The notes under the pieces: model-generated | Databases searched by the model: none | What the model was told of the DNA's origin: nothing | Seen by the model: the letters and a program-made list of their open reading frames with translations, nothing else | In this document: piece by piece, positions 50,885 through 61,800 of the stretch | Position numbering within the stretch: the stretch's first letter is position 1 | Layout of the letters: each line of letters begins with the position of its first letter | Program-made: the position numbers and the translations under genes | Assembly: GCA_964019335.1 (NCBI GenBank) | Contig: OZ025744.1 | Coordinates: forward strand, 307,709 to 371,708 | From: Diplonema japonicum | Taxonomy: Eukaryota > Euglenozoa > Diplonemea > Diplonemida > Diplonemidae | Length of the DNA: 64,000 bases | Reading direction: 5' to 3'

Positions 50885-51030
50885 TTTTTCACTAAGGGTA
50901 CCTATACTAGGCCTAATAATGATCCATCTGTCATTTTTCTCTCCTTAATAACTTACCTTTCTCATTCTTTGTATTTCCCCCCTGTTTTTACTGTACTTTA
51001 TTGGCAGGTTGTTTTAAAAAAATAACCTAA
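50885..51030 (+). repeat. Left arm of a large inverted repeat
   Basis: GGTACCTATACTAGGCCTAA through ACTGTACTTTATTGG is the reverse complement of about 53430-53560. The part ACTGTACTTTATTGGCAGGT...AACCTAACCC is also inverted at 51722-51770. The two outer arms enclose about 2.4 kb of repeat-rich DNA. Confidence 0.65.
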
Positions 51031-52199
51031 CCCAACAAGACACTCCAATAGAACCAGAAAATCTGTCAGAAAAGACTACCTGATAGCCTACCTTGGGTGG
51101 GCTGGGGGGGTGGGGGACAAAAAAAAATTTTTTTTTCCCAGGGGACCCCAAACTTGGGGTCACTTTGGCCATTTTTGACCCCAAAATTTTTTTTCTGGAA
51201 AAAGCCAGAAATCATGAAATTTATATTAAAAACACCTTAAAAACCCATTTCTGCAAACCAAAAAGTTCAGAAAGGTGTTTAGGTGGAATACACATCTCTA
51301 AACTATATTCTGAAGTAAAAAGTAAGTAAAAATCTGAAAATCTCAGGGGGGTAACTCATCCTCATGACAACACTGGGAGGGCAAAAAATAATTTTTTTTT
51401 GAACACCCAATTTTGTCCCAAAAATGGAATTCTGAACAGCCAATGGAAAGTTTTAACCCCACTTGGACTGAAAGTTTTTTTTCAAAAATCACTTTAGGAA
51501 TTTTCCTTAGGGTCTAAATGGCCACCTGAAAATCACAAAATCAAGCTTCATTTTAGAATGGTATTTTTGGAATTTTAGCCTAATTTTGGGTGATGATAAG
51601 CAAAATTCCCCTTGAAGTAGGTTTCCCAGCTGTGGTTATCTAATCGAATTTTTTTTTCTTCAAGGAATCAACTTTCTTCTGAAAATTTAAGATTCATATT
51701 ATTCTAGCACCTTGTAATGAAGGGTTAGGTTATTTTTTAAAACAACCCACCAATAAAGTACAGTAAAAACAGGGGGGGGAAATACAAGAGGTCCTAGGTT
51801 TGGGTGGGATGTGAGGCAAGGCTCATACTACCTTGTTGTGACTATGTAAAAAAGAAAAAAAAAAAAAAAAAAATTAAAAAAAATGTCAGGGGGGGTTTGG
51901 AGACCTGCTTTGAAAAAAATATTAAAAAGAGGCCTTTGCAAGAAAAGTACAAAGCAAAAAAAAAAAAAAAAAAAAGTAAAAAAAAGGGATGCAGTGCTGG
52001 CCAGACTGGTGGTCTGAGGGGTCTGGCCCACAAACCACCCCAACACCGCAAATTTTCGACACACATGATGTATGCAACACAGGGTGCACAACACAGCACG
52101 TGTTTTATAACATGGAAAAGCAGGTGTCACAATGCACCTCTTGGTGCACAATATACAAAAGGAAAAAAAAAAAAAAAAAAAAACTTTTATCTTCTTTTT
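51031..52199. other. Repeat-rich, gene-free DNA
   Basis: AT-rich text full of AAAATTTTTTTT words. A segment CTGAAAATCTCAGGGGGG (about 51335) recurs at 53858. The central inverted copy of the ACTTTATTGG arm lies at 51722-51790. Poly-A at 51849-51872, 51956-51975 and 52161-52182. No gene. Confidence 0.5.
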
Positions 52200-52349
52200 C
52201 AGGTGGTGGGGATAACATGAAAATATAAGAAAAACATCAGATGTGTTGTTCACTGTTGACCTCCTCATCTGTCATCACTGAGCAAAGACACATCACAGAA
52301 TCTTAGTTACCTGTGGTGCCCTGGCTGGGGTTGAGCTGAACACCACACA
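52200..52349 (-). repeat. Inverted relative of the 45420 repeat
   Basis: Carries ATCAGATGTGTTGTTCACTG and GGCTGGGGTTGAGCTGAACA, the reverse complements of segments at 45480-45650. Confidence 0.65.
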
Positions 52350-52662
52350 CATTAAGGACACAACACAGAATGCAGAAGAAGCTACAACCCAGCTGTCTGG
52401 CCATTGTGATTAAGGAAATGACACGGAACACAAAAAGCTACAACTCAGCCATGGTGATTAAGGACACAATGCAGAACACAGAAGAAGCTACAACCTGGCT
52501 GTGGTGGTTAAGGAAATGACACGGAATGCAAGAAGTTACAACCTGGCTGCAGTGATTAAGGGCATGATGTGGAATGCAGAAGAAGCTACATCCTGGCCGT
52601 GGTGATTAAGGAAACGATGCAGAACACAGAAGAAGCTACAACTCGGCTGTGGTGCACCCCCT
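52350..52662 (+). repeat. Minisatellite, about 49-bp unit, about six copies
   Basis: Units run from ATTAAGG through (A/G)A(C/T)AC(A/G)GAA, AAGCTACAAC and CGGCTGTGGTG; they differ by a few substitutions and indels. The unit derives from the AATGTGTGGTGT/GTAGCTTCTTCTGC segment of the 45420 repeat family. Confidence 0.8.
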
Positions 52663-53429
52663 GTAATCAAGTAGACAGTTCTTGTGCAGGGTGCTGCCAA
52701 CACCAGCCTCCTTTAACTCATATATTTATCTCCTTTCTATTATTTTCAGGTGGGGGGGGGATAACATGAAAATATGTGCAACAAACAGGCAGTGCAATGC
52801 AGGGGTTGATCTGTACATTGCACATTAGGGCATGGTGCTGAAAGCAAGGAACCGATCTGTTTACACAGGTTGTATAAACATACCCTCCTCTTGTACATAT
52901 TATTTACTATTTCCCCCCTTTTCTATTACATCCAAATACAACATTTGATGCAGAAAGTAGAAACAACAGCTTGGCTTAGGTGTGTGATAAAATGTGAGAA
53001 GACAAGAAAAAAAGAAGGAAAAAAAAAAAGGTAAACACATCATGTATGTCAAAAAGAAAATCAAGGATTTTTTTCTCTTTTTTTTTTCCCCATTTTTTTT
53101 TTTTTCCAAAGAGAAAAAAAAAAAAAAAAAAAAGTTGCAAAACTATCAAAAATAATGACAGTGTTGGGGAGAGTCCTGTGAGTCCCATCAAGTCCCATCC
53201 CGTGGAGTCCTGTGAGTCCTGTCCAGGCCTGTATTCTGTTTTAGGGGATGGGATGGGACTGACCAACACTGCCCATGACCATCTCACTTTCACTATTAGC
53301 CTCATTAAGGTCTAGAAATGGTATTTTTGAGGGAAAAAAAAATTTGAGAAAAAATCAATTTAAGGGTGTTTTTGGGAGGAAAAACAATTTTTTGGACACT
53401 ATTTTTTTTTTTTTTTTCCAGCACCCCAT
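52663..53429. other. Gene-free DNA
   Basis: AT-rich with A and T runs. About 53160-53225 has a short CCTGTGAGTCC(C/T) tandem. A GGTGGGGGGGATAACATGAAA block (about 52750) repeats GGTGGGGATAACATGAAA at 52204. No gene. Confidence 0.45.
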
Positions 53430-53560
53430 GCGCCCAATAAAGTACAGTAAAAAAAAGGGGGGTAAATACAAAGAATGAGAAAGGTAAGTCATAAAGGAGA
53501 GAAAACCAACAGATAGACCATTACTAGGCCTGATATAGGTACCCTTTTAGAAAAAAATCA
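53430..53560 (-). repeat. Right arm of the large inverted repeat
   Basis: CAATAAAGTACAGTAAAA, AGAATGAGAAAGGTAAGT and ACTAGGCCTGATATAGGTAC mirror the arm at 50885-51010. Sequence matching is clear despite G/A run differences. Confidence 0.65.
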
Positions 53561-53940
53561 ATTTTTCTGAGGTAAAAAACCACTTTTCAGGTGTTTTTGA
53601 CCACTTGTTCATGTGAAAAATAATTTTTTTTGGGCACCTTTTTTTCCCCCCCAAACTTCTCACTTTCACCCCACTTCACTAAAGGCCTCTATTAAGGCCT
53701 AGGATAGGTACTTTTGAGAAAAAAAATTTTTTTTTTGGAAAAAAAACAATTTTTGGGTGTCTTTGACAACTTTTTTTGGGTAGAAAAAAATTTTTTTGGA
53801 CACTATAAAAAAATTTTTTTGCCCCCCCACCCCCCTGGATTTGCCCCCCCATGCCCCCCTGAAAATCTCAGGGGGGCAACCCATTCTCATAACAACACTG
53901 ATCCCAGAAGCCAGCATCTTCCTGACCAGTAGTTCAGCCG
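53561..53940. repeat. Degenerate AAAATTTTTTTTGG-rich tracts
   Basis: Several near-copies of a segment with ACTTTTTTT(T)GGG and AATTTTTTTTTGG, plus CTGAAAATCTCAGGGGGG with CAACCCATTCTCATAACAAC (53858-53900), the second copy of that at about 51335-51368. No gene. Confidence 0.5.
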
Positions 53941-53954
53941 AAAATATTTTTGAA

Positions 53955-54034
53955 GGTGTAATAGTCTAGTTGGGGGGGCTTTGCCCTGTACCTAGGCAAA
54001 GCAGGTTCAAGCCCCACTCCAGTGGATTTTTTAA
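53955..54034 (+). other. tRNA-like pol III unit (tRNA pseudogene or SINE head)
   Basis: A-box TAGTCTAGTTGG (53962-53973) and B-box GGTTCAAGCC (54004-54013) are both excellent, spaced as in a tRNA. A D-arm (GTCT/GGGC) and a long anticodon-like stem (CTTTGCC/GGCAAAG) around CTGTACCTA can form. The T-stem and acceptor stem do not pair and the loop is 9 nt, so it is not a functional tRNA. A TTTTTT run (54027-54032), the usual pol III terminator, follows. Either a decayed tRNA or the head of a SINE. Confidence 0.45.
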
Positions 54035-54182
54035 GGCTCCCCACAGGAGAGAAACAGCAGCCTGAACCAGTGTTTCCACAAAAGCTTTTCGTAAGCTTGT
54101 GGGAGTCTAGTTGAAGAAAAGTGCAGTTTTCAGGGAAGGACAGAGATATTAAAAGATGGTATTCCATAGGGAAAATCATCCT

Positions 54183-54345
54183 CAGACTCTTTCTACATGG
54201 TTTTATCCACAAGTTCATGAAGCTATCTGGTAACCCATATTAAACTGACTCTATAACCTAGTTATAGAATACTTCATCTTCTCTAAGCTCTTTCCACATG
54301 GTTTAATCCACAAGTTCATGAAGGTTGTTGGTAACCTATTTTTAA
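54183..54345 (+). repeat. Direct repeat of about 50 bp
   Basis: CTCTTTC(T/C)ACATGGTTT followed by ATCCACAAGTTCATGAAG and GGTAACC appears twice, about 105 bases apart. No coding role. Confidence 0.65.
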
Positions 54346-54432
54346 CCTATTACTAAAAACTAGGTTGGGATTTTGTAGGGAAACTTCTTTATAATCGTAT
54401 TAGTATTACACTTTTTTGTATATCTAGGAAAA

Positions 54433-54770
54433 AAAAAATACTTCAAGAAAGAGATAGCTTAAACTGTCTGTTGAGCAAGGCCCCAAGACGTTCATACCCC
54501 TGTGTTGTTAAAGTCATACCATCTGCATTGTACACAGTGTTGTTTGCAACCTCTGACAGTCAGCAATAAACAAAGCATCAGACATGTACTATCAATGTAT
54601 AGAAACCATGGATCGTCTGCAATAGAGGCTTCAGATACATCTTTTATGATAGGAGGGATAGCTATCATGGTGTAGTATCCAAGTCCTTTTAGAGCTGTAA
54701 TGTATTGTTCAAGTGAGAGAAGGGTTTCTGTAACACATGTAGCACTGTTTAGCAAGTACTTGTGTCTCAA
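54433..54770 (-). pseudogene. Decayed gene fragment, possibly SGNH/GDSL hydrolase-like
   Basis: A minus-strand frame (54770-54492) reads YITALKGLGYYTMIAIPPI and DPWFLYIDST. After what look like frameshifts near 54540-54590, another frame continues NADGMTLTTQGYERLGALLN. The latter resembles the DGxHLTxxGYxxLG block at the end of SGNH hydrolases, with the catalytic His replaced by Thr. There is no start, intact frame or upstream acceptor. Treat as a remnant. Confidence 0.3.
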
Positions 54771-54811
54771 GGTTACACCTAAACCAAATTGATCAATATG
54801 TTTGTCTTAGC

Positions 54812-55633
54812 ATGTGGTTTGTGGTGGTCAAGTTGCAGACCCAGGGGTGCAGACACCACCCAACACTGGGGAAGGAAGGGGTAGCAGGCATTGTGGTGGG
54901 AGCCAGCACTACCAAGGTGACACTACATGAGTTCTTGGAGAGGTGCAATGCAAGGATAAGGGCCCCAGTGGGAAAGGTCAAGGACCTGATCAAAGTGAAG
55001 GCGTGGGTGAGGGATGGAAGGAAGGTCACCCTCGACGTCTACGAGGGGAGGGGGCCCTGTGAGAAGGAGACGAGGCACACTGTCCAGGACCATCTGCAGA
55101 AGATGGGTGTTGAAGAGGTCAACCTGCAGTCAGCAGTGGTGATGGTCCTGGGGTTGTTCAAGGATGTCTCCTTTGAGAGGTACCTTGGGCTGTTGGCCCA
55201 GAAGAAGGAGGAAGACAGGGAGAGGTGGCCTGAGGTGGTTGCCATGGACCTCCCCACCCTGGAAGAGCTGAAGTGGAGCAAGAAGGACAAGAAGTGGGCC
55301 CAGGCCCGATCGGCCAGTACTGACTCGGATTGTGTGGAGGGTGGCTACATCTATCTGAAGGGTACGGGGGCGGATGGCACCATGGTCGAAGCCAACATAT
55401 GCAGGGGTGAGCTCAAGGGGATGACTGGGCCCCAGTTCAAGTTCTTGGTGGAGCACAGGTTGATGGAAGAGCTGGGGAGCAACGACCTGGTGTGGGACAC
55501 AGTCAAGGTGCGCAACAGGGAGAACTGGGCCCTGGTGAACAGTGTGGTGGCTTGGCTGCAGCTCGAGTTGGGGAGGGCACGGGTGGGGCCCATACCCCAC
55601 AAGAAGAGGTCCAAAGGCTTGCTGGCCAGATAG
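54812..55633 (+). CDS. Unknown 273-aa plus-strand frame beside the repeat remnant
   Basis: Strong G/C-ending codon bias, opposite strand to the host genes. Reads GVAGIVVGASTTKVTLHEFL, then a charged region with ERWPEVVAMDLPTLEELKWS, GYIYLKGTGADGTMVEAN and a basic end PHKKRSKGLLAR. I recognise no domain. About 25 bases after its stop comes TGCAAACCCACAAACCCGCA, two units of the 8-bp repeat that also ends the retroelement on the right. It may be the 3' part of a 5'-truncated element, or ORF1 of the following one; the true 5' end is unclear because the frame fades into AT-rich DNA. Confidence 0.5.
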   Translation: MWFVVVKLQTQGCRHHPTLGKEGVAGIVVGASTTKVTLHEFLERCNARIRAPVGKVKDLIKVKAWVRDGRKVTLDVYEGRGPCEKETRHTVQDHLQKMGVEEVNLQSAVVMVLGLFKDVSFERYLGLLAQKKEEDRERWPEVVAMDLPTLEELKWSKKDKKWAQARSASTDSDCVEGGYIYLKGTGADGTMVEANICRGELKGMTGPQFKFLVEHRLMEELGSNDLVWDTVKVRNRENWALVNSVVAWLQLELGRARVGPIPHKKRSKGLLAR

Positions 55634-55660
55634 GCCAGTGGGGGTGTGGGGGGCTGGTCC

Positions 55661-55701
55661 TGCAAACCCACAAACCCGCATTTTTTTTTTTTTTTTTTTT
55701 T
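55661..55701 (+). repeat. Remnant of the 8-bp repeat followed by poly-T
   Basis: TGCAAACCCACAAACCCGCA, one unit with a C-to-A like change, then T21 and a CT-rich tract (to about 55727). It marks the boundary between the 54812 frame and the retroelement. Confidence 0.6.
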
Positions 55702-55899
55702 CTGTTTTTCTTTTTCTTTTTCTTTTTGGAGTGGAACCATCTCAGTCGACGTTTTTTTTTTTTTTTTCTTTTTTCTTATGTGGTGATGTGTTTTTCCTGT
55801 TTTTGATTTTCTTCTTCCCCTGCTCTATGCTTTTTCGCATGGACATTGGTCACTCTGCCCCTTTCCCCTTTTTTGATTCTCCCTCTTTCCCCCTCCTAA
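55702..55899 (+). promoter_or_regulatory. 5' leader of the retroelement with candidate splice acceptor
   Basis: T/CT-rich DNA ending TTTCCCCCTCCTAAATTTTAG at 55899, immediately before the long open frame. This resembles the polypyrimidine-AG acceptors of the host genes, so the element mRNA may receive a spliced leader. The last in-frame stop is the TAA at 55897-55899, overlapping this site. Confidence 0.4.
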
Positions 55900-58800
55900 A
55901 TTTTAGGAGGAGGTGACTGCAGCTGCAGCCGCAGCCCACAGGAGCAAGCCCGCAGCCCACAGCATGCGCTGAGACCCACCCAACCAGGCAATCTGGTTGG
56001 GCAGTATGAATCCCCACCCCCTAGATCCCCCCACCCCCCTTTAGAAAAAAAAAATAATAAAATAAAAAAATCACTAGCAGAGACTGCGGTTTTGACCGCT
56101 GCTGCTACAACCACGGCCGCCCCAGCCGCCCTGAACACCGCAGCCGACCCTGCTGCCCTGATCGCCGCAACTGAGACCACCACAGCCGCCCCTGCTGCAG
56201 CCACGACTGCCGCGACCACGACCCCTGCAGCCGACCCTGCTATTGTTGAAGAGGGAAGAAAAGAGGGAGAAAAAAAGGGGTGGGTACTGGTGTATGGTGA
56301 ACACCCTCCCGGGTTGAGGACGGGCCTGGCCCCTGCCTTCCTGAAAGCCCTGCTTTCAGGAAAGTGGGAGGCCCTGTCTGGGAACTCAGGGAGGGAGACC
56401 CTCCAATATGGGTACCGGTGGGAGGGGACGAACGCCAAGGTGCGCCCCACCATGGGGATCCCAGGGGGGGCGGAGGGGTGGGTGAGGGAGGTGGCCGCCG
56501 CCGCAGGGCTCGAGGTGGTCCCCAACCAGGTACTTGTCAACAAGTACAAGTCTGGTTGTGGGATTGCCGCCCACAAGGACGACGCGAGGCTGGGACCGAT
56601 TGTCCTAGTCCTCTCGTACAGAGCCGAGACCACAATGGTCATGAGGAGGGGGGACAGGGTGGTGAAATACCTGGTGCCCCCCTTCTCATGGGCATTGTTG
56701 GAAGGTGAAGCGAGACACCAGTGGACGCACCACATCCCGTCCGGGATGTCCACTGGTGTCAGGGTGTCGATCACCCTGCGTGTGGTAGGCCCCAAGCTCA
56801 CCTGCACACCCCAGGAAGACCCATCCCCTGGGTTAACAGACGAACCCCCTTTTTTAGATCCCCTTTTTTGTGGGCAAGGGGGGGTGGCACTCCCAAGAGA
56901 GGATAGTGCCCCACCCGCCCCCTTTTTTTTTTTAGAACCCTCTTCGGAGGAAAACAGACCCTCTTCGGAGGAAAATAGAGAGAAAGGGGAAGAGGTGGCA
57001 CTCCCGAGAGAGGGTGGTGCTCCTCCCCCCCATTTGTCCCCCCCTTTTTCATTTTTAGAGCCCTCTCCAGAGGAACCCTCCACGGAGGTAAAAAACAGAC
57101 CCTCTTCGGAGGAAAACAGAGAGAGAGGGGAAGAGGTGGCACTCCCGAGAGAGGGTAGTGTTCCTCCCCCCCATTTGTCCCCCCCTTTTTCTTTTATAGA
57201 GCCCTCTCCAGAGGGACCCTCCACGGAGGTGAAAAACAGACCCTCTTCGGAGGAAAAAAAGGCAGAGGGAGAGACAGCACGCACGAGAGAAGGTAGTGCC
57301 CCTCCCTCTCTGCCCCCCATTTTTTCTGGACCCTCTACGGAGGTGTACACCCTGGTCCCCAAGGGCCGGGGGCTTTTTTTGAGGGTGGAAGGGAAAGAAA
57401 AAAAAAAAACAAACAAGGAGGAACCTTTTTTCTTTTCAAACAACCAGGGGGACCCAGCACCCACCCCCACCGCCCACCAAGGTGTGGTTGGGGCGGAGGC
57501 TGCGAGCGACGTGAGAGCACCACTGCACACCCTTGTGAGAAGACAGAAAAGAGCCCCCTGGATTGCCATGGGTGGCAGGGAACCTAAGCCAGCGCCCAAG
57601 CGGAAGAAGAACAGGAGGAGGCACAGGAGCGAAACGGCCCTTCAGAGGCGTCGGGAGAAGAGGACCAAGGCGAGGGAGGGGGCGAGGGAGGCTGCCAGAC
57701 AGGAGAAGAAAAGGCACCGTCGTGCGAGGAAAGAAGGGAGGAGGAGGGCCCGCAGAGAGGAACACGAGGCCGCCCTGGAACAGAAGCCAGATGACCCTGC
57801 AATGGGGCTGAAGCGGACCGAGGTGGGAACGCCTGGAGCCCAACCCCTGGCACCCAGAATCCCGGCACCTGGGGCTGCAACCGGCACAAGGAGGCACCGC
57901 AGACGGACGGGACACAGCAAGGAAGGGGTGAGATGGGAGCACCTGGGGGCGTGGGCCTGGGTCGCCCTGGTCTCCCTCTTGCTGATCCCAGGGGTGAGGC
58001 AGGTGCTGGGGGCGGGCATCGGGATGGCCCCCTCCTTCCTGCATGCGGCAGTGTTGTGGAAGAGGCCGGGGAGCGACAGGAGGACCACCCGCAGGTCAAG
58101 GGTACAGGTGGGGCCCCGAGGGGATGAATGGTCCGCCGGGGAGCTCGCTTGGCTAGCAGTAGGGGGCACTCTGGTGGGAAGCACTTCAGTTTGGATAGGG
58201 GGGCTGATGTCGCTCTGGGCCATGTCGGAAGTGATGGTGGGGAAAGCTGGTGCTGACCCGACCCAGAGATTCGGACCGGTAAAGCTGAGGAAGACAAGAC
58301 GCGGATCGAGAGGTCACTACCTGCCGGTGTACTTGGGCCCGCCTAGAAGCTCAAGACGCAGAAAAAAGAAGGAAGACGCCAAGCAAGCGGCGAAGGAACG
58401 AGCCGAGACGGAGGATAAGCTCTTTCAGGCCGAACACCTGGACCCCTTTGCGGACTTGACGCTGGCAGGGGACGCGTTGCAAGGAGGTGGTGACCCTCCC
58501 CCCATGGATTTGGATGATGAGCACACGGAGGCGCAGAAGGAGGGGGAAAAAGAAGGAACAGACAAACATCAATGCCAGATGGAAGGCTGCTCTTTCCGCA
58601 CCAGTGTGGCAAGCTGTCTAGTTAAACACCTCAATGCGGTCCACCATCATTTTGTGAAACAAGAGCAGGCGAGGAACATGAAGGTGAACCTCTGTGGAAC
58701 GTGTGCTGTGGCGTGCTCGTCGAACCAGACGCACTGTGCACTACACAGGCAGCGGAATCTGTGGAACCCCGACAAACAACCCAGGGCCGGCAAGTCAGTG

Positions 58801-61800
58801 GACGAGATCATGAAGAGCTTCAAGCTGACGAGGAGATCGACGGAGAAGGACGGGAACTGCATGTTCCACGCCCTGGCCGGTTCGCTCGGGGAAGCCTACG
58901 GGGACCACACCCACATCAGGAGCGAGGTTGTAGAATGGATGAAACACCGGGAGGAGCACTATGCCCCGTTTTGCAGCGAGGGTTGGGACCGGTACTTGGA
59001 AGGGATGGGCACAGCGGCGACGTGGGGAGACCACTTGTGCCTGGCAGCCGCAGCACAAGCGTTTGGCCGCACGATACTCGTGGTTGCTGGGGGGAACAAC
59101 CCAGTCCTGATGATAGGGGAGTACAACTCCGACCACGAGAAGGTGGTGGTGCTGGCGTACAACGGCAACCACTACGAGTATGCAGTCGGAGAGGAGGAGT
59201 CGATGATGATGCTCCTTGATGAGTCCCAATCGGTTGCTCTACAAAAGGCAGGTAAGCAACCCTCCGAGGCCCCGGGTGAGGACATCGGGGAGTGGGACAT
59301 AATAGACCGTGCGATCCCTGGGTACGGGAAGGCAGGGGTGTTGGACCAGATGGGGGCAAGGAACCAACAATTCCTGTACTGTCCGGTGGCGAACTGCGCT
59401 AGGTCGAAGTGCAAAAGCACGACCCCGTTCAACTCGACAAGGGTATGGAAGTGTCACCTGGATGGGCACCTGGAGAGTGATGAGATCCCGGAGAGCGTTC
59501 TGAGGAGACTGGACCTCGAGAGGTGCCTGGTGTGCAGGGGCTGTGTGTGGAAGGGTCAGGGGTGCCACGACGAGTGCAAAAAGGCGGTGCGAAGGGAAGG
59601 GGAATACACGACCCCCCCGCCGGCCCCGACGAGGACCGAGTTACCCAGCCTGGAAGCCATAGCCGCCATGAACGTCACGACCATGGGGTCGATCCCGACG
59701 AGCCTTCAAAGACTGTGGGGGCTTACCCTTAAGCACACTCTGGGCCGGGCGGTGAAGGACAACACAGAGGAGGCTTGGCTGCTGGTGGCGATGCTCCCCA
59801 AAGCCTGCCTGTGGAAGAAGAGGGGAGGGAAGAAGCGGGACAAGGAGACGGAGCTGAGTGTCCAGGCCAGATTGGAGGAGTGGGAGAAGGGAAATTACAT
59901 GGCCCTCTGGAATAAGCTGGAATCAGGTGAGAAGGGGGAACCTAAGAACGACGAGGTCTCTAAAGTCGCCAGGGCCACGGAACTGTGCAGCAAAGGGAGG
60001 TTCTCGGCAGGAAACGCGGCGCTTGTAGCCCAGGGGCTGGCGGAAGACAATGAGGATTGCTGGAGAGCGCTGCAGAGCAAACATCCAGAGCCACTACACC
60101 CCCAATGGGACAACCCGGCGAAGACGAAGGAAGCGGTAGAAGTCTTGCCAGAAGAAGTGCTGGACGCAATCAGGGACTTCCCGAGGGGGACTGCTGCGGG
60201 ACCGACTGGTCTGAGAGCCCAGCACATCAAGGACGCGGTGGACGGAGCTTTTGAGTCTCAAGGCTGTTTGATGTCGGTGACGAGGGCAGTCAACGCATTA
60301 GCTAGAGGCACGGCCCCTAGGGAGGTGGCTCCGCTGATGGCAGGGGCGAACCTTGTGGCCCTCAAGAAGAACGACAGGGACGTGCGGCCCATAGCCGTTG
60401 GGGATGTGCTGCGTCGGCTGGTGGGGAAATCCCTTGTGAAGAAGATCGCTCCGGAAGTGGCCTCTTCGTACCTGAAGAAAGGCGGCCAGGTGGGGGTATC
60501 GGTCCCTGCTGGAATGGAGGCGGCTATACACACCATCAGGCAGTATGTGGACAGGGAACGGGGCAACAAGCAGGAAAACAAGGTGATCCTCAAGATCGAC
60601 TACGCCAACGCCTTCAACAGTGTTTGTCGGAGGCAGCTGTGCTCACAGGCCTATGAGCAAGCGTCGGGGCTGTATGCGTGGGCCGATTGGTGCTACAGGG
60701 TGCCCTCCCAATTATACTACAACGGAAAGGTGATTAAGTCCCAGGAAGGGGTGCAACAGGGGGACCCGATGGGACCGCTGCTGTTCTCTCTGGCCATCCA
60801 ACCCCTGGTGAACAAGATAAGTGAAGACTGCAACCTGGACATCCTCCAGTTCTACCTGGACGATGGCGTCCTTGTGGGGAATGTGGATGAAGTGAGAAAG
60901 GCGTACAACATCTTGTGTGAGCTGAGCGGAATGATAGGGCTGAAAGTGAAACCCCAGAAGTGCGAGCTCATATGGGTTAGTGGCGACCTCCCCCAGACAG
61001 TGGAGGACACAGGCTTCGATGGCCTGACAGAAGAGAATTTCCACAAAGAGAGGAACTTCATGCTCCTGGGGGCGCCGATAGGATCGCCGGAGTACACGCA
61101 AGCCTTTCTGAACAAACGCTTGGACGCGCTGGAAGAGAACTTCGACATGCTGACCAAGGTGGGGAGGCAGACAGGGTACACACTTCTCCGGTATTGCAGC
61201 TCATACAGCAAACTGGTGTTTTACATGAGAGTGGTCCCAGACTCGCATGTGGGAGGGGTCATGCACAGGTTCGACGAGATGGTGCGGAAGACGATGTCGA
61301 AGGTGTGCGGCATGCAGTTCGAGAACGGGTCGAAAGAATGGCAGCAGGCGAAACTGTCCGTAAAAGTCGGTGGGCTTGGGATGAGGAGCTGCCAGGAGCA
61401 CCTGCGCGCGGCCAACATGGCTTCGAGGGCGTCGACGATGAAGCTGTGCAAGGAGCTGGATCCCAAATACGAACATGGGCTGGAAGGGGGTGTATGGGGG
61501 AGCTGGCTCGAGTGGTTCAACAGGACGAAGGGCGGCATGCAGATTACACCCGACATGGTGGCCAAGGCCCCCCACATCTGCAGCCAGAGGTGGCTCTCTA
61601 GGGTGCTTGATGAGAAGGCGCTGGAGGACCTCTTGGCGAAAGCAGATGCACGCTCGAGAGCGAGGTTGATGTCGGAGTCAATGCACTATGCGGGGGCGTG
61701 GTTGACGGCGACGCCTGACTTCTACAACCAGCTGTCGGACAACGAGTTTGGGGCTCTGATCAAGTGGTGGTTGGGGGCTCCGGTCTACAAGCAGGGTGAG

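Noticed and set aside
53955-54034. Functional tRNA gene
   Set aside because: Acceptor stem and T-stem do not pair and the anticodon loop is too long, despite good A and B boxes.
55896-57599. 567-aa minus-strand frame under the retroelement
   Set aside because: Antisense to the AlkB domain, whose motifs are clear on the plus strand.
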